This document shows, one piece after another, positions 12,266 through 25,582 of a DNA stretch of 64,000 bases. The translations under genes were made by a program, and so were the position numbers. How positions within the stretch are numbered: the first letter of the stretch is position 1; every line of letters starts with the position of its first letter. The notes under the pieces are model-generated. The model did not search any database. It saw only the letters and a program-made list of their open reading frames with translations, and had not been told where the DNA came from. Source of the stretch: Gymnorhina tibicen (taxonomy: Eukaryota; Chordata; Aves; Passeriformes; Artamidae); assembly GCA_013399875.1 (NCBI GenBank), contig VXAZ01003489.1, positions 1,043,236 to 1,107,235 of the forward strand, in the 5' to 3' direction.

Positions 12266-14091
12266 AACGATTCAGAAATAGTTTGGGTTCAGACTTGTGA
12301 CTTAAGGTGAGAAAACTCTCCACGGCAAGTTTGAGTGGTTCATTTACACCCCATCGGATGCTTTATATCGAGCTGTAAAACAGGAGAGGCTGCGTTTTTT
12401 CTCTGCGATCCTTCCTGCTGATTACTCCCTTCTAGTATCGCTTGTTTCAACACTGATAAGATGCAGATTAAAGGGTGGCAGAATATTTTGCTCCCGAGTG
12501 TGGTTTGCAAGTTGATTTTCACTTCCTGCATGGGGAGATTTTACGAGAAATGCCTTAGAAATCATGACCGATAGAGGAGAAGTTTCTAGGTGCAGGATTG
12601 AAATGCAATTTTTGTGAGCATCTCTGTTAAAAATGTAGTTGATTTACATCTGGATGGAGTTTTTTTTGTGGACTGTTAAAACCTGTTCATTGCTGTCATT
12701 TTTTTTTCTGCCTACTGCCTCATGAGCCACTAGTGCTGCTGTCATTAGTGCATTTCTGTGACATTTCTGTCAGCACTTTCACCGACGTATTCTCCTCTTC
12801 TCTCTGGCAAAGAAGGATCTTTTTAACTTTGCTTATGACTCTTTCTTACATACTCTCTAATTTGTTGCTAAGAATAACAACAGGCTTGGAGTGCGTCACC
12901 TCATCCTGGAAAGGTGTGACAGCAGTTAAATTTCCCGGGATCATCTCTTTAACTAACATTTCTTACATTTGCTCTGTTCAAGGTGTTCATTAGTAACCAA
13001 CAAATCAGAAGGAATGTAAGACAATGGTAGTTCAGTAATTTCAATTAGACTCAGCCCAGGCTCTTAAATTCTTCAATAATATTTTGGTTTTTCACAAAAC
13101 AGAGAGAGAAAGGAGCATTCCATTCCATTTCCAGTCTCAGTCTCTCTTCATAATTCTTATTATTGGAAACCGAGTGTGTGAGCATTGGGCAGCCACTGCA
13201 TTGTGCGAGCCAAGGAGAAAGAGCTGGAAAATGCAAGAACTTTCTTGAGTTGTTCAAAAAAGCATAGAAATGAAATTTCAGAGTTACCCTTTCATATCTT
13301 TTTCCTCCTTGCTGCAGGTCACTCAGCTTTCTTCTTTTCATGAGTGAGTGAATTTATCTTGATGGGACTTTTACCAAGTGACTTTTTCCCTCCTGAAACT
13401 CTCACTTCACGCCCTGTGTAGTTCTTTTAATGGAAATAAATTCCTAAGGATTGCAGGCTGCCTCAGCAGAAGGCAGACCTACAGGAAAGACCAGGTTTAT
13501 AATGAGGAGGGAGTTCAGATTATGACACAGATGTTTATATAGAGATCACCACAATGGTGAGTAGAAGGAAGAGTTCCCATTTAAATGGAAATATATGAGT
13601 TGATTATTTTCCTAAAAAACTCCGTTTCTGCATATTTTGATGCCCAAATAATGTGAATTTCCTGCCTTTATCTAGGCTGATATATTTGCTGATACTGGCC
13701 ATCAAATTTTCTGAGGGAAATGTACTTTTTTCTTTGTTGAAAAATGGGGCACTGGGGATATTGTTATGAAAAATCCAGATCTGAGAATAATTGTGTCTGC
13801 AGGCTATGCCAGCCTTTGCTATAGTTGAATTCATCAATATCTACAGTCTATAGACACCTTATTCCCTGGGAAAGGAATGGTTTGTGTGCTGGTAGGTCAG
13901 AGACCACTGGAGTGTGCCTCGCCAGCTGTAGGAAAGCGAGCAGAAACAGAACGCAAGGATTTTGACACGAAGATCTTAAATTTTGAACGTTAAAAACCTT
14001 TCCAGAATTTGGAAAATTCTCAGCAGAGAAACTGTGCAATTAACTTTGCAGAGTGGAGCAGAACAGGGAGGGTCCATGGCTGGTTTATTTC

Positions 14092-14116
14092 GGGGTTCAG
14101 GGGCCCTGGGAGCGGG
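14092..14116 (+). other. G-quadruplex motif
   Basis: Four G-runs (14092-14095, 14100-14103, 14108-14110, 14114-14116) have loops of 4, 4 and 3 bases. It lies in a small GC-richer patch (about 14040-14250) with open frames on both strands, neither resembling a known protein. The motif is read directly; folding is inferred. Confidence 0.65.
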
Positions 14117-17100
14117 CAGAGGTGTTGTGCAGTCATTGCTCCGCAGGTGACGTTCGGATTGTCACCGCAAATCAGCCTCGGGTTTGGCTCAAATTCCTGC
14201 CCTGCTGAACCAACTGGCGTCCTGGAAACACCTCGGATTCGGGTAGGAGTCAAAGTAAATCAAGGGAAGATCTTCATACGCTGCACTGCAGTTAGATTTT
14301 AGTGCTTACAGCCAAAGAAGTGGCAGCTTTAAAACCAGCAAGTTCCTCATTCCCAGGAGAGTTCCATACTGAGCAGCTCCCCGAGCTGTGTGGTGCTGGG
14401 GTAAGGGAGAGGGACAGAAAACAGGAGAAGAAGGCAAAGCGCTTAATTACACCAATCAAATTGTAATGTGAAATGGCAAAACCTGCTGCAGGTAGAACCA
14501 CTACTTCTGCTTTTTGAAAATAATTTAAGGGAGGCATCAAACCGTAAACCTGTGGAGAATAACAAGTGATGTTACTACCCTGAGAGGGATGGCACACAAT
14601 ACACAACCTCGAGATATTTACTTATTATCATATTTACTTATTATCACTACGCAGTCTTGAAGCAACAGATTTAAAACAAACTACTTATGAGTTTTACAGG
14701 CAGCAGCAGTGCCCACTAAAGGAGATTTCCTTAAGATTTGTACATTCTGTCTACTCTTGCAGTGCCAGAATTGGAGTATTTTTTAACTTGACTTCATTGC
14801 AAACAGTGTTGTGGAATAATCATGAAATTTACCTGCCTAGACAGCCTATTTGCTCGTGTTTCACCTAATGGTAATGAAAAATGACTGCTATTTTCCTTGC
14901 TTGTCAAACCCAAGTTATTTAACCCTGATGAATGGCGAGGATGATAACACAGGTAATATTTTTACAGCTGGTGATACTGAGATGTAGAACTTCTAATTTA
15001 CTGTGCAACTCCAGGACAAATATGGTAAGGGGCAACTTTTATTTAATAGAAAAATTGTCTTTTGCTCTGCAAGATCTCCTCGCACAGAGTATCTCCAAGT
15101 AAATCCTGAGGCTATTAAAGTTAGCAGGAGTTTTGGAAGCAGTTTGAGATGTGGATTGACCCTGATTGTAAACAGGATGATGAATCCTCCCTCATTTTAG
15201 AGCTGAGAGACCTAGAAAAAATTAGATTTTTTTTTTTTCTTTTTTCAAAGTACAGCACTAAAATGAGGTTTTGCTAGAAGAAAATGCATAGGTAACTGCA
15301 GTTTAGCTTCACGGGAAAAAGGTGACAATGAGAGTAATGTGGGCTTTTGCTTGGTTTGGAAAGGTGTTAACTGAAATAAACGGCTCCGTTTGGGTGTGTG
15401 GAAAAGCAGTTCCTGGGAACGGCTCCTGGCTGCAATAGACCGAGTGCATGGACCAAGCAATTGGCCTCTTACGGGCGGTGGGGAGTCCTGGCGTGCAGCA
15501 GAGCCCTTGTGGATTTTATTTTTTGCCTTCACGTTCTCTTTCATCTCTGAATTGAAGTTGTGAAAGCAATGGCTTAAATCCTGGGAGAGGGGCGGACAGG
15601 AGAAGGCACTTGTAACCCACCCACGCCACTCTGAAGTTGTTTAATTTTTACTTTGTCCTTCCTAATCGTTATTTCCACTTCTCCTCTTCTCCATGTCCAA
15701 CCCGAAAACCTCTCAGTGAGTACCCTGGCTCGTCTGAGGCTCTGTTTGCTGGAGACAGGAGTGCACAGATACCTTGGTAGCCTGAATCCTCTGTCTCGTT
15801 CTGGCAGATTATTTGCAGCTGTTTTTCTGCAAAGGTGTTTTTGGCCTATACAAACTCCTATATGTGGTGTGGATAAATCATTTTTTTTGGTCGTTCTTCA
15901 TTTTGCACACTCGTGTGAGAGTGAGCACCTGATCACTCTTTTATGAGGTGGTGTCATGGCAGAGACAGCAGGGAACTGAATTATGGAACATGACCCGAAG
16001 AAACAGACACAAAAGAATCTTTCTGGCCCGGTGAAGAAAAGCTGACTGCAGCAATTGCTCTGAAAGATTAAACCCAGTTTAGGGTTTTTTAGGGTTTTCC
16101 TTCCTGGCCTAGGAAAAGGGTGTTTGAGTTGTTAGCTCATTGCACAGGGTATGGCCAAAGAGATGCAGCAGCCCCAAAGAAATAGAAGACCATAAATACC
16201 TGGTTTCTGTGACTGAGTTGTTATGAGAGGAAAAGCTCAATATCATTATTTTGTGCCTTTTGTGAAAGAAAAGGAATGTGGAATCTGTTTTCAGCAACCA
16301 AAATACCTTGGAGGAGGAAACTGAGACTTATGAAAGCAAGAGAGAAATGGTTGGAATCATGGCAAGTCTCTTCCTGTGTGTCCTGTAAGAGCTGTCACCA
16401 GTGCCTTGGTGGCTTGGCACTGCAATGTTTTTGAGCTGTTTTTTCATGCGTTCAGGCAGGAAGGAAGCCAGTTCAGAGAAGATTATTTCTAATTACACAG
16501 AGATATAAAATTTTAGAGTGGGGCATGGGGATTTGGCCATGTGACACCCATTAATGTTAATGGAACTCACGCAGCTAAATCACTCTTCACTTTTATGAAA
16601 GAGGTGTCCTGGAGAGTTTGCACAGAGCCTGGGCTGTCTGTCACGCAGCTGGACCATAAATCACCGCCACTGTGTGTACAACTGACATAGCAGGAGAGGG
16701 AACAATTTACTACAGTGACAATTTCATTTTTTTTTTGGTGGAAAGACACTTTTTAATGTACTTGAAAGCTGTAATTTGTCTAATGCTTTTTTGGTAATTA
16801 GCGATCTGAGCATATTAATAATTTGGAGCAGTCATGCTGTTGTTCTCCATGTCAGCGAGTGATATCACCAGCACCTCTGTGGTGGGTGTGACTCTAGGGA
16901 AAGCTGTGTGGTTAAACAGCATTTTCCTTTCATTCTGGTTGTGTTGTGTTGTTATTATTGCTTAAAGAAGTAGTTGGTGATGTGTCTTTGCTATAAAAGC
17001 ATTGTAGGAGTGAATTATGTAACTTCTGGGAGAAAAAGGGGAGGAGAAGTTAAATGTGGATGTTGAATTTTTGACTCTGCTCGGCCAGCATCCATTACTA

Positions 17101-18670
17101 ACTCTTGCTGTAGATCACAAAATGGATTAGAAAGTTCATTTCATGAATTAATTCCAGCAAACTTAAACTATTGAGTTCTTTAGTGTAAAAATAGAGATAT
17201 TAAAATTACAAATTTCAGTATAATAAAACCTCTTTCCTTGGGAGATAGTTCGTTACAAAAAACAGATGAAAGTAGTTCTTTAACATCTCATTAGAATTCT
17301 CCCTATTCATGCTAAGTCTGAATATCCAAAGTAATTACTTTAAATGGCTCTTTCTTTTTATTCCCTTTTATTTTATCGTTACTTTATTGCTGTCACTTTA
17401 TTACTATTATTCATTTTTACTATATTTTATTATTCAAAATTACATTTACAAGGGAGCTCTCTGATTTTTAGGAACTAAGATTTTTCTTTTACTCTCTGAA
17501 CAGAGGAAGCTGGAGATGGAAAATTAGAGAGAATGAATAAATAGACAATTAAAACAATAAACACATTCTACAGGTTTTGTAAGTTGGATCAAAGCCAAGA
17601 TTCCAGTGGTTTTATTCATCTTCGGCTGAGCAAGCTGCAAGAGGAGGGCTCATGCTGAGAACAGCAGCAGATCCAGCAGAAGCTGTAATGCAGCAGCACA
17701 GCTAATTAGAATTCCTGTAGGCTTTATCAACAGGTCTGCAAAGCACAACAATTAAGATTTGACTGTGAAAACTTGTGACTTTGATGTTTTTGAGATGAGA
17801 AAAACTAGCTCAAAACTACCCCGCTGAATATTACCACTTTAAGATCTTTTTTTACATGGTTGGATATATACTGCATGTGCTACTATGGTGATTTTTACAG
17901 TTACTGCAATCAAAGTTAGCACTAATTTAATTTCTCAATAAACTGTACAATATGGACATTCCTGCAGGCTGATACTCACATGGAGCTAGGCTGGTAGATA
18001 AATACTTTATCTTGGCAGAGCAAAATGAGTGTATTTACCCAAAAGGTGAGTTTTGAGGCAGGAAAATGGCTGTGCACTGTAGATTTGCATGGAGGCTTCT
18101 TGATATTTATGTCTAGTAAATGTTCTGGGAAGATGCAGTTAATTGAGTCAGCTATTTTCAAATGCAATTGCTTCTGGTGGGCAAAGTCTAGTAACAACTG
18201 AAGATTTAGTTTGGAAGGAGGAAATTGATGGTTAGGTTTGTCATTCCACCTGTAAATTATCCTGTTGAAAAGAAAGATGGAAAAAATACATCTGACAGGT
18301 TGATGTGCCAGTGCCTTTATTAAAATATTCCTCATAGGTAGGGGCGTGGGTCGCATTTAAGCCTTCAAAGCAGGTTTGAAAAGCTCTGCCTGGCTGTCCT
18401 TTCGTGTGTTTGCAGTAAAATCATGTAGGTGGAGACTTGTTTGGTGCTGCTGCTTGTGGCTGGCTGAGCCAAGTCCCCAGGATGTGCAAGTGTTGTGACA
18501 GTGGGATTGTCACTGTGGCTGTCTGGTGGCAGTGCTGGTCTGAGGTCACAGGGGGGACGTGTGAGGGGAGAAGGTGATGGCTCTTAACAGGTTGATTTTA
18601 AAAAAAAGAAAAATTCTGGGAGATTTGTATGGTAGAATCTGTATTTTTTTTGCTGTTTTTTTTTTTTTTT
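14117..18670. other. Unique AT-rich non-coding DNA
   Basis: No exon, RNA gene or transposon was recognised. It contains a 16-bp tandem duplication (14614-14645) and a patch near 17690-17770 with TAATTA at 17703-17708 that resembles a regulatory element. It ends in a T-run that enters the sequence gap. The longest frame, on the minus strand at 17976-18356, has no recognisable similarity. Confidence 0.5.
14614..14645. repeat. 16-bp perfect tandem duplication
   Basis: The 16-base unit ATATTTACTTATTATC occurs twice in succession (14614-14629 and 14630-14645) with no mismatch. It is probably a recent slippage duplication. Confidence 0.9.
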
Positions 18671-18714
18671 NNNNNNNNNNNNNNNNNNNNNNNNNNNNNN
18701 NNNNNNNNNNNNNN
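18671..18714. other. Assembly gap (44 N) in a poly-T tract
   Basis: Forty-four unknown bases are flanked by T-runs on both sides. The gap probably marks a homopolymer or simple repeat that the assembly did not resolve, so the true length of this tract is unknown. Confidence 0.98.
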
Positions 18715-19049
18715 TTTTTCCACGTGTAGTGAGTTTTGAGTGATTTAGGTCTCCGGATTAAACTTTTGGATTTTTTTTTTGGAATTTCTTGAATAAATAT
18801 TTCTTTTACTCATGTATGTGCCGTTAGAGAAATCTGTACATGCCACTGTGTAGGACAGGAGGTAACTGGGAGGAGCATTCCTTGCACCACAGCGCGTTCT
18901 TATCCGAACCCTTGGGATATCTTTAATAGTTTGGCAGCTCTTGCTGTACCTGCAGCAGGCCTAATTAGAAAAGGCATTAAGAAAAGCCTTCTCTCGGGCT
19001 TTCCCTGAGCTGTTGTCTCGGAGTTCCAGGGGGGCATCGTCCTGCTGTC
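18715..19049. other. Non-coding lead-in to the minisatellite
   Basis: Ordinary AT-rich DNA shifts towards GC-rich sequence over the last 100 bases. An open frame starting at 19013 on the plus strand runs into the repeat array and is judged spurious. No promoter element was identified. Confidence 0.5.
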
Positions 19050-19630
19050 GGGCTGTATCCCGGTGTGTATCCCGGGCTGTAGGAAGATGTATATCCCGGT
19101 GTGAGGGTGTCTATCCCGGTGTACATCCTGGGATCTATCCCGGTGTCTATCCCGGTGTAAGGCTCTATCCCGGTGTGTATCCCGGGCTATACGCCGGTGT
19201 GAGGCTGTACCCCGGGGCTGTGTATCCCGGGCTGTAGCCAGATGTATATCCCGGTGTGAGGCTCTGTCCTGGGGTATATCCGGGGCTGTATCCCTATGTA
19301 TATCCCGGGCTCTACTGTAGGCTGTATCCCGGTGTGAGGCTGTACCCCGATGAATATCCCCGTGTGTATCCTAGGCTCCATCCCGGGCTCTATCCCAGTG
19401 CGAGGCTGTATCCCGGTGTCTATCCCCATGTGAGGCTCTATCCCGGTGCCTATCCCGGGTTGTATCCTGGGCTGTATCCCGGTGTGAGGCTGTATCCCGG
19501 TGTCTATCCCCATCTGAGGCTCTGTCCCGGTGCCTATCCCGGGTTGTATCCTGGGCTGTATCCCGGTGTGAGGCTGTACCCCGGTGTCTATCCCCATCTG
19601 AGGCTCTGTCCCGGTGCCTATCCCGTATCC
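19050..19630. repeat. GC-rich minisatellite with 84-bp higher-order repeat
   Basis: About 580 bp are built from degenerate units of 12 to 18 bases around TATCCCGGTGT and GAGGCTG, with many CCCGGG and CCGG words. From 19406 a higher-order unit appears: starts at 19406, 19490 and 19574 give two successive periods of exactly 84 bases, with a third partial copy ending near 19625. The 12-base and 84-base steps are multiples of three, so the array stays open on both strands. The plus frame at 19256-19768 encodes YPGV/YPGL-like repeats, and the minus frame at 19187-19702 encodes GIQP/GTEP-like repeats. Both are read as consequences of the repeat, not as genes. Confidence 0.88.
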
Positions 19631-19745
19631 CGCTGCGCTGCGGTGCCGAGCGCTGCTCCCCGCGCCGGCTGCGGGCCCGGAGCTCTGGAGCTGCAGCTCC
19701 ATCTCCTGGAGAGAAACCTTCCCGTCCCGGCCTCCGGTCCTTTTA
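19626..19745. other. Dense CpG cluster beside the minisatellite
   Basis: Immediately after the array, roughly ten CpG dinucleotides fall within about 60 bases, in a window where CpG is otherwise rare. A 14-bp perfect palindrome follows at 19687-19700 (GGAGCTGCAGCTCC). It could be a small CpG island or the decayed edge of the array. No transcription start can be assigned from sequence alone. Confidence 0.5.
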
Positions 19746-22700
19746 ATACACTGTTACTGAAATGGTAAATTATCCTCACAGCGCGGGTTTCCCCGTGCAG
19801 TCCCAGTGTGGGGACTGTCTCTCCAGCGCAGTTGAACCACAGAAAGGAGATAAATGCTGCTCTCAAGAGAGATCTTAATGAACACACCGTCTCCAGGCCT
19901 CTTAAAACACTGGAGTTTTTCTCCCTAGGATAAAACTTAACTGTATCCAAGTGTGGTTTTATATACAGAATTATTTTAGTGTTGAATTTCTCCAGGTTTT
20001 TATTTTCCCCAATAATATAAAATGCATCCAGAGTTTTAGGGCAACTGTATCTAGAAATAAAAGTAATTAGATCCCAACAAGACTTGCCGTTAAGTCAAGT
20101 TTGAGGTGTATCCAGCAGCCTATCTTTAAATGGCTTTTCTCCCACATGCACTGCGAGCAGCAGGTGCTCAGAACAGCTCCTGCACGGGCTTCTGGGAAAC
20201 TAGGCTTAAAAATATTAAGGAAAATCATCTCCCATGTTATGGATTTCTCACTGAAAAAACCAAATCACAGTGTCAGTGTATCAGTGTGTTTTTTCCTTCT
20301 GTTACTCCACTCGTAACCTGGTGCTCCAAGTGCAGGAGATGTTGCTCAGAAGTCTGATAGTGCTGCATTACAAGTAGAATATTTTTTCCTTTGAGGTCTA
20401 AATAATCATAATTATTTTTTAAGTGTTTTATGTTTCAGAAGTTGTATTTTTCCAGGGAATAGTTTATTTTCAATATGGGTATAGATTTTCAATATGGGTA
20501 TAGAATAAGGAGATTACCCTGTTGTCACTGTCATAAGGAGAACATTTTTTAGGCAATGTCAGCAGTCACTGGAAGGAATGGTTTATGTATAGACCAAAAC
20601 CATGAAAGATATTTTCTATCCGTAACTTGTATCAGAAATGGAGTAAGTTTCCCTGATGGCTTTCCAAGTCAAAACTGGCAGTAACCCCCAGCTGCACCGT
20701 GCTCTGAGCATGTACAGTGTATTTTCTGTCTGGACACCATAGGAAAGCAGAGCTTTTGAAACAATGTTTGTGGAATATTAAAATTAAACCCGCTGTGATG
20801 TCAAAGCAGCAGCTGGAAAATTGTCTGTGGCTGTAAATGCACGGTGAGGTCAAGCCTGTGTGACTTTCTGGGTGATGTGCACTGAGGACCGAGGAGGTAA
20901 TTTTGAGGAATTATGTCCTTGTGACACTTGACTGAGATTAAATAAATTTTGGCCAGTTTTGCCCAGCTTGGTTAACATAACTAATAGGTTGTATATTCAG
21001 AATACTGTGGCAGAATTCTCTCCCTCCCCCTCCAGTCACAGATGCAGAAACACAAAGGAGCTGCAGTAGCTGTATTTAACAAGTGGGGCTTGGCAAAACC
21101 TCTCCTGCTCTTGGTGGGCTTCCTCTGCATCAAAACTAATATGCTGCTGAATTATTTTTGTCTATAATCCCTCTACAAGAATGTGTCTGGCATCAGTGCT
21201 GCTGGAAATTGAAAATTTCATGGTTATTCTGGGACTTCTATTGTCTTTCCACTTGTGTTAAATTCAAAGGTAATGTACTTTAAAAACGATTCATAACATT
21301 CCCTTCTCTGATTCTGGCTTACAACATAAACCAAAACTTGTAATAAATTCTGCAAGGAAAGAGAAAAAAACCAAACAAGAAGAGAAAAAAGAGGAGCAAC
21401 ACTTGTATAGACAGATATGTTATGGCTTCTATATGTGTAACTGGGTTTTTTTGATCCTGTAATTCTTTGAACTGTGTCTTTTTGAGGCCTGGAAGTAGAA
21501 AATGTGGGAAAGCAGATACTTGAGATCTATTTGGCAGATAAAAATAGCATTTAGAGAAGGTGTATTCTACTTGGAGTTGTAAGAAATCCTATTTTGCAAT
21601 GAGGAAAGGAACTGAGGTATTGGTATAATAAGGTATTGCACAACTTTGATATCAGTCTTCCATTTTCAGTGCCCCACTTCTCAGGGCTTTCTCTTCCCTC
21701 TGAAAAGCTTCAGCTTTTAGTGGGGGGGAAAAAAGAGTTTAGAGAATGTTTGTTTATTTAGTTCTGAAATCCTTTCTGTTTTCTTAACATAACAATCATC
21801 AGACCCTGTTTGTGTTCTTAAGTATTAATAGATGAGGTAGGTTTTTTTTTTCAAGTAAGTTTACAGCAAATTTCAAGCACAAAAAAAAAATCTGAAAACT
21901 TTCCCAAATTGGAAACGTGTTGCATTTTAGAGAAATTCAGATGAAGTCCTGCCACCGTTGGCTCTTTTGAAAGCTCAGATTGTGCAAAGGAGATCTCGAG
22001 AGCCATCAGCTGGCACTGCAAACCCCACAGTGTTCCCAAGCTCACTCACAGCAATAAATAATTAGTGATGTCTGGGTAGTGCAGTAAACTTGTGACAGCA
22101 GCTCTTGGACAGCAGGGCAGGGTTTGAGAGTTAAATCAGCCAGCACAGTGCTCAGTGAGAAAGAATTCCCTCAAATTAATGCTTCCTTAAAGCAAACAAA
22201 AACTGGGGAGGATTGGTATTTTTTGAGACTCCGGATTCCCATAGTATGATGCATACGGGATGCCTGGATGATGCTGTTAGGGAAGACCAACAGAACGAAC
22301 AAAAAGCAAAATAACTCATTTAAATAGTCTACTTAATGATTTATGCTTTGCATTTATTGTGTGAAAAGCCAAGTTCTTATAAATAGTTTGATTTATTTTT
22401 AAGCAAATAGCGTATTTCATGTGCAGCATGAGGGAACATTAGAGACAAAAAGTGCTCTGTAGGATGACAGTTCTTACACAGAATACATTGCACCTGTGTC
22501 CCACAAATGTTTTAGCTGCAGCCAAAGCAGTTTTACCACTGGAAAAAAAAATAAAAACAGCCAACAAAAAACTCCTCCCCAAAATAAGTTCATTCATCAT
22601 CCGGTGGCTTCATGGCAAGAAGTTTCCAACATTTACTTAAAGTACAGTAATCCTTTGGGTAACGTTTTTATTTCCTTCAGAATTTTGCACCAGACCAGGA

Positions 22701-25582
22701 AATGTCCGCTACCCTGTGGTTTCAGAATGAAGCAGGGATTTCAAACACTTACAGCCTTGAATAATTAAAGACATCCTGGTTTTATCAGATTTTTTACGAG
22801 TTGGGATCTCTGCCAGTGGTTGTTCAGAAGAAAAGTCCAACCTCCCTGAAGCACTTCTGAAAAACTTCCCAGGGGTTCCTGCTAAAACATTAATATGGAT
22901 TGCTGTTAGGATAAAGTTATCAAACATCCACAAGTTTCACAAACATAAAGGTGATGCCCCTCTTTCCTACAGTAATGTTTCTGACACAGAAAGTGTTAAT
23001 TAAGTTTTAGGATTAAATCCCCTCCTAATGTCTTGTGTTGCTTCTACATCAATGACCAGTCCTGGACAGGTGTGGTGGTAGCTGACTTTCACATTTGGGT
23101 TTTATCCTTTCAGCCCTGTTCACAAGGCTTTAGTAGGCATTGAAAGAACTGCTGCAGAATGATACAATTGTATATAATCTGCCTAAATAAAGCTGTAGCT
23201 ACTGCAAACTTCATTTCTTCCAGCACTGACAGCATAAAAGTGGTATAAAACTCAGTTCCTGTTTTGAATTCAGTTCTAAAGGACTAATTTTTTTTTTCTA
23301 CCCTGAGTGTCAAATTGAAATTTTAACTGGTGTACAGGTATTTTCCCCCAAAGACTGACAATGTGGAGCTAATGCTGTATGTTTGAGAAGCCAAGGACAC
23401 TACAAACTGCACTTCTGAGCTCTCTCTTTTCACATTAAGCACCTCTTTACAAGGAAATCCACACAAGCCTCAGTTGGTTGCAATGCTGCTTAATTTCACG
23501 ACGTCTTTAAATTTTTTTTTCCAATTAATTCTTCAGAGACTGATTTGATTTGCCTCGGTGCTGAAAATCTGTTCCTCTCCTGCTTTCCAACACAGATAGA
23601 AATAAAGCTGTCCAGTCACACAGAGTTATGATGCTGGTTATTAGTCTCCTTCCTGCTGAAGAACAAGAAAGGTTAAAGTAGTTTCAGAAGATCTCCAACT
23701 GTCAATTTTTGTCTGATTTTATCAGAAAAGTTAGATAATAATCTCTTTTGGGGGGAAATACTGTTAACTTCCATGTTGCAAGCACACAGGTTTTTGCTGT
23801 TTGCATTATAAAAACACAAAATCAGTGATCAGAGTTGATGTAGCTACTGTAGATGTTTTTGTCCATGGCTGATTCCCTGGTGAGGACTGGATACATCAAA
23901 ATACAGCTTCTCCTTGCAGAATTTTCTGAAGTGGAGTATATGGCAGGGGATGAGATGCTGGAAAACTACAGATCTTTGGGGTTTTTTGTAATTTTGAAAC
24001 TTAGCTGCTGTGTAATCTTGAGATGTCATTACAGGAGTGAAGCACAGGCTCCTCAGAGCACGTTGTCTCTGCATCAGCAGCCCCATGAAACAGGATTTTG
24101 TGCTTTGCTGTGGGACACAATAGCAATCAAAGACACAAAAATGAGACTTTCAGCCATTCCTGAATAAATGCAGCCTGTCACAAAATAAGAGTCAATATCA
24201 AATAATTAAGAGTGAAAATATTGAGCAAAGCAATGCCAAATGAAATATTCCATTTTGAGAGCACCAGAACGTTGTTACTATGAAATGCTTTCTTTTTGTC
24301 AAGTTATTGGCTGTTTCAGAGTTGGAAAAGCCATCCTTGTAGGATTTTATTGTCTAGGAGAAGGGGAGGAAGATGTGTAACTCAGCAGCAGTGACAGGCA
24401 GCAGTCCTACAGGACAGCTGGTAGTAGCTACTGGCTTGAGAAAGATTTTAAATTAACAATATTGTGAAAAGTATTCATGTTACCAATTTCCAGCCCCTTC
24501 TGTTCTGACTTTGGGGTCCCTTAGAACTGATTAAATTGAAATAGGTTCCATATTTTACAGTCTGTCAGTAAGTCCCTCATATTTTTAGGAGAAGATATAT
24601 TTTCTAAGAGGCATTCACTGATTCGGGATTATACAAATTTTTTTCTTAGCTGGCAATTTCAGATACTGCATAACGAGGAAGGGAACAAGATGCCATCATT
24701 CCCAAGTCATAATATTGGAGAGGAGATGAAAAGGTGTTATATCAGCTTTAAATAGATTGAATTTTTGTGTGAGGGAAGTTGGAGCTTTCCTTGCTGAATA
24801 GCTTTGCTGCAGTAACTGGAGCCAGAGCATCAGTACAGTGACAGGACACAGTACTGGAAAAATGACTTTTCTTGTGTATTTTAAGAGACAGATTCCCCGT
24901 TTACAGACCTCTGTCCCTGGGTAATTCACTTCCAAGCCCAACAGTGTTTCTAGATATAATAATTACGTGTATTGCAAAAGCGGAAAGTCTTGGTTTCAGG
25001 CTCACTGGTAATGAGGAAAGAAAATAATAAAGGTACAGTGGTCAAAGTATTATATTCATACTCATAACAGGCATATTTTAAATTAGAGAAAGCCAATCAG
25101 AATTAAAAAATGGAAAACACATTATAAAATGAGTTATAAAACTGGAATGAATGAACGCTTAGTACCACGTTAGGCTCTTGATCCTGTAGGTCTGAAGAGT
25201 TCTCTTTGCGATTTTAATTAAACCCTCTCCTGTGTTTTATCATATGATTAATGCTGATGTCACTGAAGACTACCAAGATTATTATTTTCCTTTTATCACT
25301 TAGCAATTGAGTTTTGTGTGAAATTTACTGCTTCACCTTTTATTGTATAAAATAGATCAAGAGAAGGTTCCATTAATCTTGTTCTCTTGGCTGTAGCTGG
25401 CTCTTTACAGAGTGAGTAGCCATCAGTGCAGGCAGTACACCAAGAAGAACAATGACAAGGAACATTCAATTTTCTCAACAGATGGGTTGCAAAATGTGTT
25501 GGGAATGGTGAAGAGATCAGCTCTCTGTTACAAGTTGAACACTGAAAAATGTGTCAAATTTGTAATTACAATGTGACTGGTA
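19746..25582. other. Unique AT-rich non-coding DNA
   Basis: No exon or transposon was recognised. Contents worth noting are a 19-bp perfect tandem duplication at 20467-20504 and scattered poly-T and poly-A runs. Open frames are at most about 104 codons and resemble nothing known. Confidence 0.55.
20467..20504. repeat. 19-bp perfect tandem duplication
   Basis: The unit TTTTCAATATGGGTATAGA occurs twice without mismatch (20467-20485, 20486-20504). It is a slippage-type duplication in otherwise unique DNA. Confidence 0.92.

Larger units (their letters stand above)
7737..14091. other. Unique DNA with several enhancer-like patches
   Basis: No exon or transposon is recognised. The stretch holds several AT-rich patches that look less like neutral DNA, with clustered TAAT, ATTA and GATA-like words (about 8990-9290, 9640-9930, 11400-11600 and 11838-11930). 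An A/C-rich low-complexity tract occupies about 12165-12265. Short moderately GC-rich stretches (8140-8330, 9330-9590, 10600-11260) contain small frames on both strands with no family resemblance. Confidence 0.45.

Noticed and set aside
19187..19768. Long plus- and minus-strand frames (170 and 171 codons) with YPG-type or GIQP-type repeats
   Set aside because: They arise from the minisatellite, whose unit lengths are multiples of three and lack stops. No promoter, splice context or homologous protein was seen.
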